Below, piece after piece: positions 8,185 through 15,621 of a DNA stretch of 64,000 bases (its first letter is position 1; every line of letters begins with the position of its first letter). Origin of the DNA: Ectobacillus sp. JY-23. GTDB taxonomy: Bacteria > Bacillota > Bacilli > Bacillales > Bacillaceae_G. The stretch lies in assembly GCF_023022965.1 (NCBI RefSeq), contig NZ_CP095462.1:3824001-3888000 (forward strand), given 5' to 3'. Under the pieces are notes generated by a model. That model saw nothing but the letters and a program-made list of their open reading frames with translations, was not told where the DNA came from and did no database searches. A program made the position numbers and the translations under genes.

Positions 8185-8522
8185 TATGCACCCACTAGTA
8201 CAAATACATGCTTATCTGGTGCTTGTAGCATGGCAACCTGACAGCCAAGCGGGTTGGGAAAAGGCGTTCGAATTCACCGTACATACGAGCGCGGCTGCAA
8301 TGCTTCATATACCGCCCAGACATTCTCCACCACGTGCGGATTGTTTTTCAAAACGAACTCCGTGTTTCCATGAGGAAAGCGCATCCCAACCAATTTTCAT
8401 CGCTCTTCGTCATCTTGATAAACTTTCCACGCCTTTTCTAAGCCCATTGCCTTATAAAAAGCAATTGAGTTCTCGATATGTGCGCTGTAAATCGCAACGC
8501 ATTCCATTCGCTGCCACATCAT
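8184..8522 (-). pseudogene. VOC/glyoxalase-family protein, inactivated
   Basis: Reading from ATG 8522 gives MMWQRMECVAIYSAHIENSI, then FYKAMGLEKAWKVY, and later FPNPLGCQVAMLQAPD and VFVLVGA, a complete small VOC-fold protein of 112 codons. Two in-frame TGA codons interrupt it, after DDEER and after SYVR. At both points the family normally has Trp (W-KLVGMRFP and W-IRTPFP). The middle also appears about a dozen residues short compared with relatives, judged from memory. The ATG overlaps the TGA of the upstream AraC gene (ATGA), so the ancestral gene was translationally coupled to its regulator. It should not yield functional protein. Confidence 0.75.
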
Positions 8523-9388
8523 GCTTTGGGAACAATGGGAATCCAAATTTCAGAATAGTAATCTTCCTTCGTCGCGTCTTCTAATGGATATACCTCGAGC
8601 TCCGCCGCGCCGGCTGGTCGGTATGGATTGGATGGAAACCATTCAGAGTAGATGCGGTTCCACATATCCTGCATCGCATGCGGCATCGGACCGTGTACTT
8701 CAAAAATCGCATAGGTTGCCGATGCCAACGTAAGACGCTCGAGGTGCTTCGGTGTATAGGCAGTATCATGTGCTACGGCAATCCAGTACTCGATGGTTTT
8801 CGCCTGTGCGTCTAGCGCGCGGCAAACACCGAGTACACCTTTAACTACACCGTTGTTTAAAGATACTAATTCATCATTCACACCGTTTTGATGCACTTCT
8901 GCCCACATCTTCGGGATTGCTCGCTGTTGTTCATTGTTTTCGCACGAAAAGGTGCGCTTCACACCCACAATTGAAAAGGCCTCTTTTTCTTCCATTCTCA
9001 CTTTCATTGGATCCGCTCCTTTTAATAGAACTGAGATGACCAAACGATTGTATACAGTTAAGCCGGCGGGTGCACCTTTTACTTCAGACGGTGAGAGCCC
9101 GTGCTGACGTTTGAATGCTTTCGCGAACGCTTCTGGTGTTTCATAGCCGTACTTTAGTGCCGTATCTAGCACACGGGCGTTATGAAATGCCAATTCTTGT
9201 CCTGCTAGTGTCAAACGTCTTTTCCTGACATAATCACCCACGCTCATTCCGGTTAACACAGAGAACAAACGCTGAAAGTGAAACACCGATACATGGGCCT
9301 GCTTCGCAGCTTCCTCTACAGAATATCCCTCCGTCAAACCATCTTCCAAATAATCAATCGCCGCCTGTAATTCTTCCGTCCATCCCAT
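8519..9388 (-). CDS. AraC-family regulator with GyrI-like effector domain
   Basis: A 289-residue regulator. The N-terminal 110 residues hold two AraC helix-turn-helix units (VEEAAKQAHVSVFHFQRLF and the region around LDTALKYGYETPEAFAKAFKRQHGLSPSE). Residues about 130-289 form a GyrI-like small-molecule binding domain, as in Rob/SoxS-like or BmrR-type sensors. GAGGTGAT precedes the chosen ATG; an 18-codon upstream extension lacks a ribosome site. The stop overlaps the start of the VOC relic, so the pair was probably an operon responding to a toxic small molecule. The regulator itself looks intact although its partner is broken. Confidence 0.85.
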   Translation of the reverse strand: MGWTEELQAAIDYLEDGLTEGYSVEEAAKQAHVSVFHFQRLFSVLTGMSVGDYVRKRRLTLAGQELAFHNARVLDTALKYGYETPEAFAKAFKRQHGLSPSEVKGAPAGLTVYNRLVISVLLKGADPMKVRMEEKEAFSIVGVKRTFSCENNEQQRAIPKMWAEVHQNGVNDELVSLNNGVVKGVLGVCRALDAQAKTIEYWIAVAHDTAYTPKHLERLTLASATYAIFEVHGPMPHAMQDMWNRIYSEWFPSNPYRPAGAAELEVYPLEDATKEDYYSEIWIPIVPKA

Positions 9389-9550
9389 ATGATCACCTCG
9401 CTTCTTCAGTATAACGCGTGTGTTTGTTTCGCACCTGTTCATTTCTGCTTATTGCTGACAGATGTATCGTACCAAATTTTTGTAACGTGCCATATATGTT
9501 GCCGCATTCTTTTTTACAATAAAGCTATGAAAACGAATGGAGGAGAAGCA

Positions 9551-9991
9551 ATGAACGTCAAAGCATTTTTAACAGATGTCATGAAACGAGGCGAAGAGGT
9601 ATTTGTACGAACGGTATTGCCCGTGGAAAATCTAGAAAACTTTGATTTACCAAGTATTTTAGTCAAATCCTATACGGTAGAGGAGTTGTGCTGTGTACTT
9701 CGGGAAGGGAAATACGTATATGTCAACTTCACAAGCAGTGTTACACATGGAAAAGCGCAAACGATTATGGGTTCATCATACGTGATGGAGGCGCAGCGCG
9801 TACCGGGTGCATTTCTGTCTGGTGCCGGCACGATTGGATATTTGCTTTGGCAGGAAGCAGACGAAGTAAAGGTATGTCCCGCTTTACTCGAGGAAGATCA
9901 TATACAGCCTCTGTCAAGTGCGGGTGTATTTGCGGAGGAGATGTCGCACTATCTGAAATCGTTTCAGGTGGCAGAGAAAAGGTACGCGTGA
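9551..9991 (+). CDS. Conserved-looking hypothetical protein, 146 aa
   Basis: Starts MNVKAFLTDVMKRGEEVF, with GGAGGAGAA just upstream; a long N-terminal extension that is open in the same frame has no ribosome site and looks non-coding. The composition is that of a soluble, mixed alpha/beta protein, with no signal peptide, membrane helix or motif that I can name. The segment GAFLSGAGTIGYLLWQEADE is the most distinctive. It is divergent from the AraC gene (starts 163 nt apart), so the two may share a regulatory region. Function is unknown. Confidence 0.6.
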   Translation: MNVKAFLTDVMKRGEEVFVRTVLPVENLENFDLPSILVKSYTVEELCCVLREGKYVYVNFTSSVTHGKAQTIMGSSYVMEAQRVPGAFLSGAGTIGYLLWQEADEVKVCPALLEEDHIQPLSSAGVFAEEMSHYLKSFQVAEKRYA

Positions 9992-10103
9992 CTTGCAAAT
10001 TTTTAAAAAGATATTATTTATGTGACATAAATAGTGCCGCATTACATCTTACTATAAGGTTGTAAACAGCAGCTATTATCTATAACCTAGGAGGAATGAA
10101 ACC

Positions 10104-10686
10104 ATGGCAAAAGAAAAAGTAAAAAAAACCGTTTTATAAGAAAATTTGGTTTTGGGTATTGGCAGTGATTGTAATCGCAGTAGCAGCAAATGGGGGAGAG
10201 GAAAGTAAAGAGACTGCTGCGCAACCAGCGAAGGTAGAAAAAGCAGCGCAACCGGCCAAAACAGAGAAAGCAGCAAAAAAAGTATTCGGTCTGAACGAAC
10301 CTGTTAGAGTCGATAAGTTCACGTATACGGTAAAAAGCGTGAATGAAGCGAATAAACTGTCCAACGTTCTTGGTGACAAGACCACGTCCGGCAAATTTGT
10401 CATTGTGGAAGTGGATGTGAAAAATGGTGATAAAAAAGCGCGTTTGGTAGACGGAGAGATGTTCCGTATCAAAGCGGGCGGCAACGAATACGAGGCTAAT
10501 CTGGAGTACGATATGTACGTAAATGAAGGTGACATCGGCTTCTTCTTAAAGGAAATTAACCCTGGCATCTCTAAAACAGGTAAAGTCGTTTTCGAACTGC
10601 CAGCCGATGTAGCAAGCTATGATTTAGAAGTATCCTCTGGTCTTGGCTGGTCCGGCGGCAAATATGAAATGGTTAAACTAAAATAA
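10104..10686 (+). pseudogene. DUF4352 membrane-anchored protein, frameshifted in an A8 run
   Basis: GGAGGAATGAAACC leads to ATG 10104, which reads MAKEKVKK and then runs into a stop (TAA) at 10137. Removing one A from the run of eight at 10121-10128 restores KKPFYKKIWFWVLAVIVIAVAA, a basic start plus one membrane anchor, and the frame then stays open to the TAA at 10686. The downstream part has an Ala/Lys-rich linker and a DUF4352 beta-sandwich domain (from FGLNEPVRVDKF to the end), common in exported Firmicute proteins. It is either a true frameshift, an RNA-polymerase slippage site, or a homopolymer sequencing error. Confidence 0.75.
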
Positions 10687-10773
10687 GGCTTGCTGCTGCA
10701 AATCGGCATTTTTTGATGGGATGAGGATCCCTGCTGCGGAGCAAAGCAAACCTAACAAATTTAAAATAAAAGT

Positions 10774-10810
10774 AGGGGTTTATCACGATATTAGTGATAG
10801 GCCTTTTCTT
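10774..10810 (+). terminator. Terminator after the DUF4352 gene
   Basis: The stem GGTTTATCAC/GTGATAGGCC, with wobble pairs and a short AT loop, is followed by TTTTCTTT. It lies 90 nt after the stop codon. Confidence 0.65.
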
Positions 10811-10872
10811 TATCGATTCATAAATTGAATTCATATGAACTTTGTCCAGCTAAGCGTAACTTATCTAAGAGT

Positions 10873-11206
10873 AGGTGTCCCGCAAGAGCGTCTCACGGAC
10901 CACGAGAGAGGATAAACCTGAGGTTAGGTGTCCCGCAAGAGCGTCTCGCGGATCACGAGAGAGGATAAACCTGAGGTTAGGTGCCCCGCAAGAGCGTCTC
11001 GCGGACCACGAGAGAGGATAAACCTGAGGTTAGGTGTCCCGCAAGAGCGTCTCGCGGACCACGAGAGAGGATAAACCTGAGGTTAGGTGTCCCGCAAGAG
11101 CGTCTCGCGGACCACGAGAGAGGATAAACCTGAGGTTAGGTGTCCCGCAAGAGCGTCTCGCGGATCACGAGAGAGTGAAAATCTGAGGTTAGGTGCCCCG
11201 CAAGAA
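10873..11206. repeat. 53-bp tandem repeat array 1 (six full units plus a partial)
   Basis: Units begin AGGTGTCCCGCAAGAGCG at 10873, 10926, 10979, 11032, 11085 and 11138, exactly 53 bp apart, and a truncated seventh starts at 11191. Units differ at few positions (for example T or C in AGGTGTCCC/AGGTGCCCC, and ACCAC or ATCAC later). Within each unit CCGC-AAGA and TCTC-GCGG can pair around GCG. The period is not a multiple of three and the array is not coding. A second array of the same family lies at 22525-22895. Confidence 0.95.
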
Positions 11207-11239
11207 AAACTGCAATGATTCATGCACAATTAGTCACAC

Positions 11240-11356
11240 GTGTTCGAGCTGCTTGACGACGAAGGAAATCGCCTGCGAATTGTTCATCAGCGAGAAAGCA
11301 ATCCCGACTATATCAGCAAGGCGAGGAACTGGCGAGTTATAAAAACTTTTTTGTAG
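11240..11356 (+). pseudogene. Possible coding remnant before the NAD operon
   Basis: A 38-codon frame from GTG 11240 reads LLDDEGNRLRIVHQRES and SKARNWRVIK before a TAG. The composition is protein-like, but there is no ribosome site and the frame runs into the promoter of the next operon. It may be the 3' end of a gene whose front was replaced by the repeat array. No family was recognised. Confidence 0.25.
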
Positions 11357-11381
11357 ACTTTTCAGATTAATCGCATATAAT
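11351..11381 (+). promoter_or_regulatory. Putative promoter of the NAD salvage operon
   Basis: A TTGTAG -35-like box (11351-11356) and a consensus TATAAT -10 (11376-11381) are separated by 19 nt, 40 nt before the nrtR-like start codon. The palindrome at 11383-11403 begins 2 nt downstream. Confidence 0.5.
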
Positions 11382-11382
11382 A

Positions 11383-11403
11383 TAATTAACAAATTGTTAA
11401 TTA
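11383..11403 (+). promoter_or_regulatory. Perfect palindrome, probable NrtR-type operator
   Basis: TAATTAACAA and TTGTTAATTA flank a central A. The site lies between the -10 box and the ribosome site of the first gene of the NAD operon, whose product resembles the Nudix-type regulator NrtR. This position suggests autoregulation by ADP-ribose or NAD-derived signals; that is inference. Confidence 0.6.
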
Positions 11404-11420
11404 AAAGAGGTGCATATTCT

Positions 11421-12197
11421 ATGAGCAACGACAAGGCACTGAAGCAATACGATGTCCGCAAGTACCGTACACCAGACGGATATACATCGGACATCGCAGT
11501 CTTCACGATTGTGTCTGATTACAGTGACAAGCATAAGCCGCCGGTGATGACCCTGCAAATTATGCTGATTAAGCGAGCTGTCCGTAATGCAGAAGGACAC
11601 GACAATATAGAAGGCGGCAAATGGGCGTTGCCGGGCGGTTTTGTGCAGCCGGATGAAACAGCGCTGCAGGCTGCAAAGCGCGAACTTGCAGAGGAAACAG
11701 GCATCACGGATATCCATATGAAGCATTTTGGCATGTATGACAAACCGGGACGTGACCCGCGCGGCTGGATTCTTTCAAACGCGCATTATGCAATTGTACC
11801 TGAAAGCTATGTGGCGCGGCGCCGCGCGGCAGATGACGCAGCGGAGGTAGCTCTATTTGGGCTGGAGGAGGCGCTGAAGCTTAATCTTGCATTTGACCAT
11901 CATGATATTATCAGCGACGCGATTCGCATTATACGAGAAGATTTACTGCAGACGACGATTGCCAAAGCTTTTTTACCGACTCATTTTACATATTCAGAGC
12001 TGCAGGCAGTGTTAAAAACCGTTACGGACGATCCGGCCATTACCAGTGAAGCAAGCTTCTCACGAAAAATCAAAACTTTGCCATTTATTCGTCCTGTACC
12101 AGGCAGAAAAACACAACGTACATCAAAAACACCGGCGCAGCTGTTTGAGTTTATAGATATGAATGTCGTAAAATCAATTTATACGGCGCGTTATTAA
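11421..12197 (+). CDS. Nudix-domain regulator of NAD metabolism, NrtR-like
   Basis: A 258-residue protein. Residues about 20-170 form a Nudix domain with an intact box (Gly73 to Ile95, including REL-AEETGI), so hydrolase activity is possible. Residues about 175-258 look like the winged-helix tail of NrtR (LPTHFTYSELQAVLK, then FSRKIKTL and the closing FEFIDMN region). NrtR proteins repress NAD biosynthesis genes and release DNA on binding ADP-ribose. It is the first gene of an operon with nicotinamidase-like, pncB and NadD-like genes and has a palindrome at its promoter. Chosen ATG: AGAGGTG upstream; nine more in-frame codons lack a ribosome site. A plain ADP-ribose pyrophosphatase is the alternative. 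Confidence 0.75.
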   Translation: MSNDKALKQYDVRKYRTPDGYTSDIAVFTIVSDYSDKHKPPVMTLQIMLIKRAVRNAEGHDNIEGGKWALPGGFVQPDETALQAAKRELAEETGITDIHMKHFGMYDKPGRDPRGWILSNAHYAIVPESYVARRRAADDAAEVALFGLEEALKLNLAFDHHDIISDAIRIIREDLLQTTIAKAFLPTHFTYSELQAVLKTVTDDPAITSEASFSRKIKTLPFIRPVPGRKTQRTSKTPAQLFEFIDMNVVKSIYTARY

Positions 12198-12219
12198 AAG
12201 AATAGGGGGATATACTATT

Positions 12220-12765
12220 ATGAAAGCACTACTGAACATTGATTACACAAACGATTTTATCGCGGCGGACGGCGCACTTACATGCGGCGAGCCAGGGCAA
12301 GCAATTGAAGGAGAGCTTGTTCGCCTAACAAAGGAATTCATAGAAAGCGGTGACTATGTCGTGTTCGCAATCGATTTGCATGAAGAAGGCGATACGTATC
12401 ATCCAGAAACGAAATTGTTCCCGCCGCACAATATTAGAAATACAAAAGGGCGTAAGCTGTACGGCACACTTGAGCCTTTATATCAAGAATACAAAGATAA
12501 GTCCAATGTATATTGGATGGATAAAACGCGCTACAGCGCATTTGCGGGTACGGATTTGGAGACGAAACTGCGCGAGCGCGGTATTACGGAAGTACATATC
12601 GTGGGCTGCTGTACCGATATTTGCTGCTTGCATACAGCTGTGGATGCATACAATAAAGGCTTTTCTATTGTCATTCATGAAAAAGCGGTCGCAAGCTTCA
12701 ACCAGGTTGGTCACGAGTGGGCGCTGGGACATTTTAAGATGACATTGGGAGCCGAAGTAAAATAG
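12220..12765 (+). CDS. pncA: Nicotinamidase-like cysteine hydrolase
   Basis: A 181-residue isochorismatase-fold hydrolase. The catalytic triad is visible: Asp8 in NIDYTNDF, Lys102 in MDKTRYSAF and Cys135 in GCCTDICCLHTA. Metal ligands are expected at Asp52 and His54 (AIDLHEEGD) and near His70. Nicotinamidases deamidate nicotinamide to nicotinate, the first step of NAD salvage. The gene lies 22 nt after the Nudix regulator and 13 nt before pncB, which processes nicotinate next, so function and context agree. It is shorter on surrounding loops than E. coli PncA, as usual for Firmicutes. Confidence 0.85.
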   Translation: MKALLNIDYTNDFIAADGALTCGEPGQAIEGELVRLTKEFIESGDYVVFAIDLHEEGDTYHPETKLFPPHNIRNTKGRKLYGTLEPLYQEYKDKSNVYWMDKTRYSAFAGTDLETKLRERGITEVHIVGCCTDICCLHTAVDAYNKGFSIVIHEKAVASFNQVGHEWALGHFKMTLGAEVK

Positions 12766-12778
12766 GGAGGAAACAAAG

Positions 12779-14236
12779 ATGAGCGCGACGTATCGAGACG
12801 ACAGTTTTTCTTTGCATACCGATTTATATCAAATTAATATGGCAAAAACCTATTGGCAAGACGGCATTCATGAAAAGAGATCTGTATTTGAGGTGTTCTT
12901 TCGCAGATTGCCGTTTGGCAACGGTTTTGCTGTGTTCGCAGGTCTGGAGCGCCTAATTCAGTATTTACAGGATTTTCATCTCACAGAAAGTGATCTTGCG
13001 TATTTACGCGAGGAGCTTCATTATGAGGAGGATTTTCTCACATACTTAAAAGGAATTCGTTTTACTGGCACGGTACGCTCTATGCGCGAAGGAGAATTGG
13101 TATTCGCCAATGAACCGATTTTACGCATTGAAGCGCCCCTTGTAGAAGCGCAGCTCATCGAAACAGCGATTCTTAACATCATCAACTATCAAACACTGAT
13201 TGCGACAAAAGCAGCACGTATTAAGACTGTCATCGGCGAACAACAAGCGTTGGAGTTCGGTACCAGACGCGCCCACGAAATGGATGCTGCTGTCTGGGGT
13301 ACGCGTGCCGCATTCATCGGCGGTTTTTCAGCAACGTCGAATGTACGCGCTGGTAAGCTGTTTGGTATACCGGTCGCCGGTACGCACGCGCATGCGCTTG
13401 TTCAGGCGTATCGCGATGAATATACAGCATTTCGCAAATATGCGGAAAGTCACCGCGATTGTGTGTTTTTAGTTGATACGTACGATACTTTAAAATCGGG
13501 TGTACCGAACGCGATTCGGGTTGCACAAGAAATGGGCGATCGTATTGTATTTAAAGGCATTCGCCTTGATAGTGGTGATTTGGCATATTTATCTAAAGAA
13601 GCACGCAAAATGCTAGATGCAGCAGGATTTACAGAAACTAAAATTATTGCTTCCAATGACCTCAATGAGGAAACCATTATTAACCTGCGTTCGCAAGGTG
13701 CACGCATCGATATGTGGGGTATTGGTACGAAAGTAATTACGGCTTACGATCAGCCTGCGCTCGGTGCGGTATACAAAATTGTATCTATTGAGGAAAATGG
13801 TGAAATGGTTGATACCATTAAAATTAGCGCTAATCCAGAAAAAGTGACTACGCCCGGCCTTAAACGTGTGTACCGCATCATCAATAAAACAAATGGCAAA
13901 TCAGAAGGTGATTATATTGCGCTTGCGCATGAAAATCCGCAGGCGGAGCATCATTTAAAAATGTTCCATCCTGTTCATACCTTCGTCAGCAAGTTTGTCA
14001 CAAACTTTGAAGCGCGCGATTTGCATCATGTTATTTTTGAAAATGGCAAGCTGGTTTATGAATCACCATCCTTACAAGAGATACAAGCCTTTTTAAAAGA
14101 AAATTTGAATGTACTTTGGGATGAATACAAGCGCTCTCTCATGCCAGAGGAGTACCCTGTCGACTTGTCGCAGGCATGTTGGGACAATAAAATGTTACGC
14201 ATTAAAGAAGTACAAGAAAAAGTGGCGAGGCGATAA
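12779..14236 (+). CDS. pncB: Nicotinate phosphoribosyltransferase
   Basis: A 485-residue protein with the length and motifs of the Firmicute NAPRTase family. The N-terminal segment TDLYQINMAKTYW is characteristic, followed by the EFGTRRAHEMDAA region and, later, IRLDSGDLAYLS and SNDLNEETI in the phosphoribosyl-binding barrel. It makes nicotinate mononucleotide from nicotinate, PRPP and ATP. GGGAGG lies just upstream of the ATG. It is the third gene of the NAD operon and is followed after 2 nt by the NadD-like gene that uses its product. Assignment is firm. Confidence 0.93.
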   Translation: MSATYRDDSFSLHTDLYQINMAKTYWQDGIHEKRSVFEVFFRRLPFGNGFAVFAGLERLIQYLQDFHLTESDLAYLREELHYEEDFLTYLKGIRFTGTVRSMREGELVFANEPILRIEAPLVEAQLIETAILNIINYQTLIATKAARIKTVIGEQQALEFGTRRAHEMDAAVWGTRAAFIGGFSATSNVRAGKLFGIPVAGTHAHALVQAYRDEYTAFRKYAESHRDCVFLVDTYDTLKSGVPNAIRVAQEMGDRIVFKGIRLDSGDLAYLSKEARKMLDAAGFTETKIIASNDLNEETIINLRSQGARIDMWGIGTKVITAYDQPALGAVYKIVSIEENGEMVDTIKISANPEKVTTPGLKRVYRIINKTNGKSEGDYIALAHENPQAEHHLKMFHPVHTFVSKFVTNFEARDLHHVIFENGKLVYESPSLQEIQAFLKENLNVLWDEYKRSLMPEEYPVDLSQACWDNKMLRIKEVQEKVARR

Positions 14237-14238
14237 AA

Positions 14239-14886
14239 ATGGGAAAAATAGGTATATTTGGCTCTTCTTTTGATCCAATTACGGATGCACATTTGTTTAT
14301 GGCAAAAACACTTGCGGATCTGTGCGGCTTTCGATTTGTAGAATTTGTACCGTGCTGTCAGTATCGCGGTGATGGAAAGGTAACAAAAACGAGTGACGAG
14401 CATCGCTGGAATATGATTCAGCTGGCAATTCGCAACAATCCGCTCTTTCGTGCCGATGACTATGAAATGAAGGAGCGTGCGGGTATCGGTAAACAGTATA
14501 CATATTTTACCATGGAGTATTTTAAACAAAAATACCCAGATGATGAAGTGTACTTTATTATGGGTGCAGATTTACTGGCGAATATTGATAATCCGGAAAC
14601 ACCGATTCATAGGCGCTGGAAGTATCGTGAAGAACTTATTCGTGAAAATAAGTTTGTCATCATGTCACATGGCGGCATCGACATGCCAAAGGTAATCTCG
14701 AAAAGCCTGCTGCTGCGGAAATATCATGACGGTACACGCTTTCACCTGGTTGATAAAGGAATCGCAATGGAGGTTAGCTCCAAATATATTCGCGATGAAA
14801 TTGGGATGGGACGCTATCCACGGTACTTGATGCGAGATGAAGTGTATGACTATATTATGAAGCATGGGGTATATAGTAAGGAATAA
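14239..14886 (+). CDS. NadD-like nicotinate-nucleotide adenylyltransferase
   Basis: A 215-residue nucleotidyltransferase of the cytidylyltransferase fold. The N-terminal loop is GSSFDPITDAHL, so the usual T/HxGH is TDAH (first His is Thr, Gly is Ala), while the second His is kept. The C-terminal EVSSKYIRDEI corresponds to the ISSTxIR nucleotide-binding motif. In between, YFIMGADLLANI matches the NadD strand. It would adenylate nicotinate mononucleotide to deamido-NAD. It is encoded 2 nt after pncB and so is likely coupled. It is probably a paralogue of the housekeeping nadD; the altered loop may change affinity or substrate. Confidence 0.78.
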   Translation: MGKIGIFGSSFDPITDAHLFMAKTLADLCGFRFVEFVPCCQYRGDGKVTKTSDEHRWNMIQLAIRNNPLFRADDYEMKERAGIGKQYTYFTMEYFKQKYPDDEVYFIMGADLLANIDNPETPIHRRWKYREELIRENKFVIMSHGGIDMPKVISKSLLLRKYHDGTRFHLVDKGIAMEVSSKYIRDEIGMGRYPRYLMRDEVYDYIMKHGVYSKE

Positions 14887-14913
14887 AAGCAGCGCTGTGC
14901 TGCTTTTATTTTA
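14885..14913 (+). terminator. Terminator of the NAD operon
   Basis: AAAAGCAGC and GCTGCTTTT pair around GCTGT and are followed by ATTTTA. The hairpin overlaps the stop codon of the NadD-like gene. Confidence 0.85.
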
Positions 14914-14914
14914 T

Positions 14915-14955
14915 GGCTGTGTTAAAGCCTAATGTTGTGAATTCACTTGTTGATT
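14915..14955. repeat. Possible relic of the MITE-like element family
   Basis: GGCTGTGTTAAAGC resembles the left terminal repeat GGCTCTGTTAAAGC of the 18472-18574 element, followed by a similar TGTTG context, but the rest does not align well. Only the left end seems preserved. Confidence 0.3.
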
Positions 14956-15052
14956 AAAGGTGGAGACTACTTTGGGAAAAACCGGGAGTCCCCGCTATTG
15001 GAGTACATATTGCATGTAGTATAAACATATTTCTGTACCATTGGATAATTAC

Positions 15053-15098
15053 TAGTATACAAAAATACTTGCATAAACAACTATATTTTTATATACTA
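15053..15098 (+). promoter_or_regulatory. Promoter bracketed by a 15-bp inverted repeat (MarR gene)
   Basis: TTGCAT (15069-15074) and TATACT (15092-15097) are spaced 17 nt, a good sigma-A promoter. TAGTATACAAAAATA (15053-15067) and TATTTTTATATACTA (15084-15098) are inverse complements at 14 of 15 positions and flank or overlap the promoter elements. This is a likely site for the MarR protein encoded just downstream. Confidence 0.65.
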
Positions 15099-15127
15099 CA
15101 TCCGTAAACAAAAAAGGAGGTTCTCAC

Positions 15128-15559
15128 ATGAACTACGAGCTTCGAGAATCGCTTGGTTTTATCATCAATAGTGCGGGAAGAGCTATGTCAAATCGCTTGG
15201 CGCATAACATAAAGCAAGCGGGAGTTGATTTGACCTTTGAGCAATGGACTGTGTTGAATGTATTGTGGGAACGAGATGGGAGACCACAAACCGATTTAGC
15301 CTGCATGACTGATCGAGACCAGCCTAGTACATCCCGTATTGTAGATAACTTAATTAAAAGAGGGCTTGTTTGCAGAAAAGTAGATGCAAAGGACCGCCGG
15401 GTTAAGCTTATCTATTTGACTGAAGAAGGAAAGGTGCTGAAGAACGCTGCCGTTGCTGAGGCGCAGCGTACCATCGAAGAGGCAAGTGAAGGGATTAGTC
15501 CGGCGTCTGTGGAGTTATGCAAAGAGGTGCTTCGAAAAATTGCTGCCAATTTACAGTGA
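15128..15559 (+). CDS. MarR-family transcriptional regulator
   Basis: A 143-residue winged-helix regulator. The HTH is PQTDLACMTDRDQPSTSRIVDNLIKRGLV (residues about 57-85), followed by the wing AKDRRVKLIYLTEEGK. MarR proteins act as dimers, usually repress their own operon and a linked efflux pump, and are released by phenolic or drug-like ligands. AAAAGGAGG lies 8 nt upstream of the ATG. It is followed by an MFS exporter after a 22-bp palindrome, and its own promoter carries an inverted repeat, so it probably controls both. Assignment of family is firm; ligand is unknown. Confidence 0.9.
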   Translation: MNYELRESLGFIINSAGRAMSNRLAHNIKQAGVDLTFEQWTVLNVLWERDGRPQTDLACMTDRDQPSTSRIVDNLIKRGLVCRKVDAKDRRVKLIYLTEEGKVLKNAAVAEAQRTIEEASEGISPASVELCKEVLRKIAANLQ

Positions 15560-15571
15560 TTTTTCCACTAC

Positions 15572-15593
15572 AATACTTGTTTAAACAAGTATT
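15572..15593 (+). promoter_or_regulatory. 22-bp perfect palindrome between marR and MFS genes
   Basis: AATACTTGTTT joined directly to AAACAAGTATT, followed by TTAATTT. It is either a MarR operator controlling the exporter or an attenuator-like terminator. The lack of a loop favours a protein-binding site. Confidence 0.6.
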
Positions 15594-15621
15594 TTAATTT
15601 GAGATAAAAGAGGTGTTCATC

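Noticed and set aside
8184-8522. TGA read as Trp in the VOC gene
   Set aside because: The same gene uses TGG for other Trp residues and TGA serves as a normal stop in many genes here, so recoding is unlikely; TGG to TGA is a common single-step decay.
8144-8584. 146-codon plus-strand ORF opposite the VOC relic
   Set aside because: It is a shadow of the minus-strand VOC and AraC sequence, with no ribosome site; the minus strand gives recognisable protein similarity.
10873-11206. CRISPR array
   Set aside because: The repeats are contiguous 53-bp units without unique spacers, and no cas genes are present.
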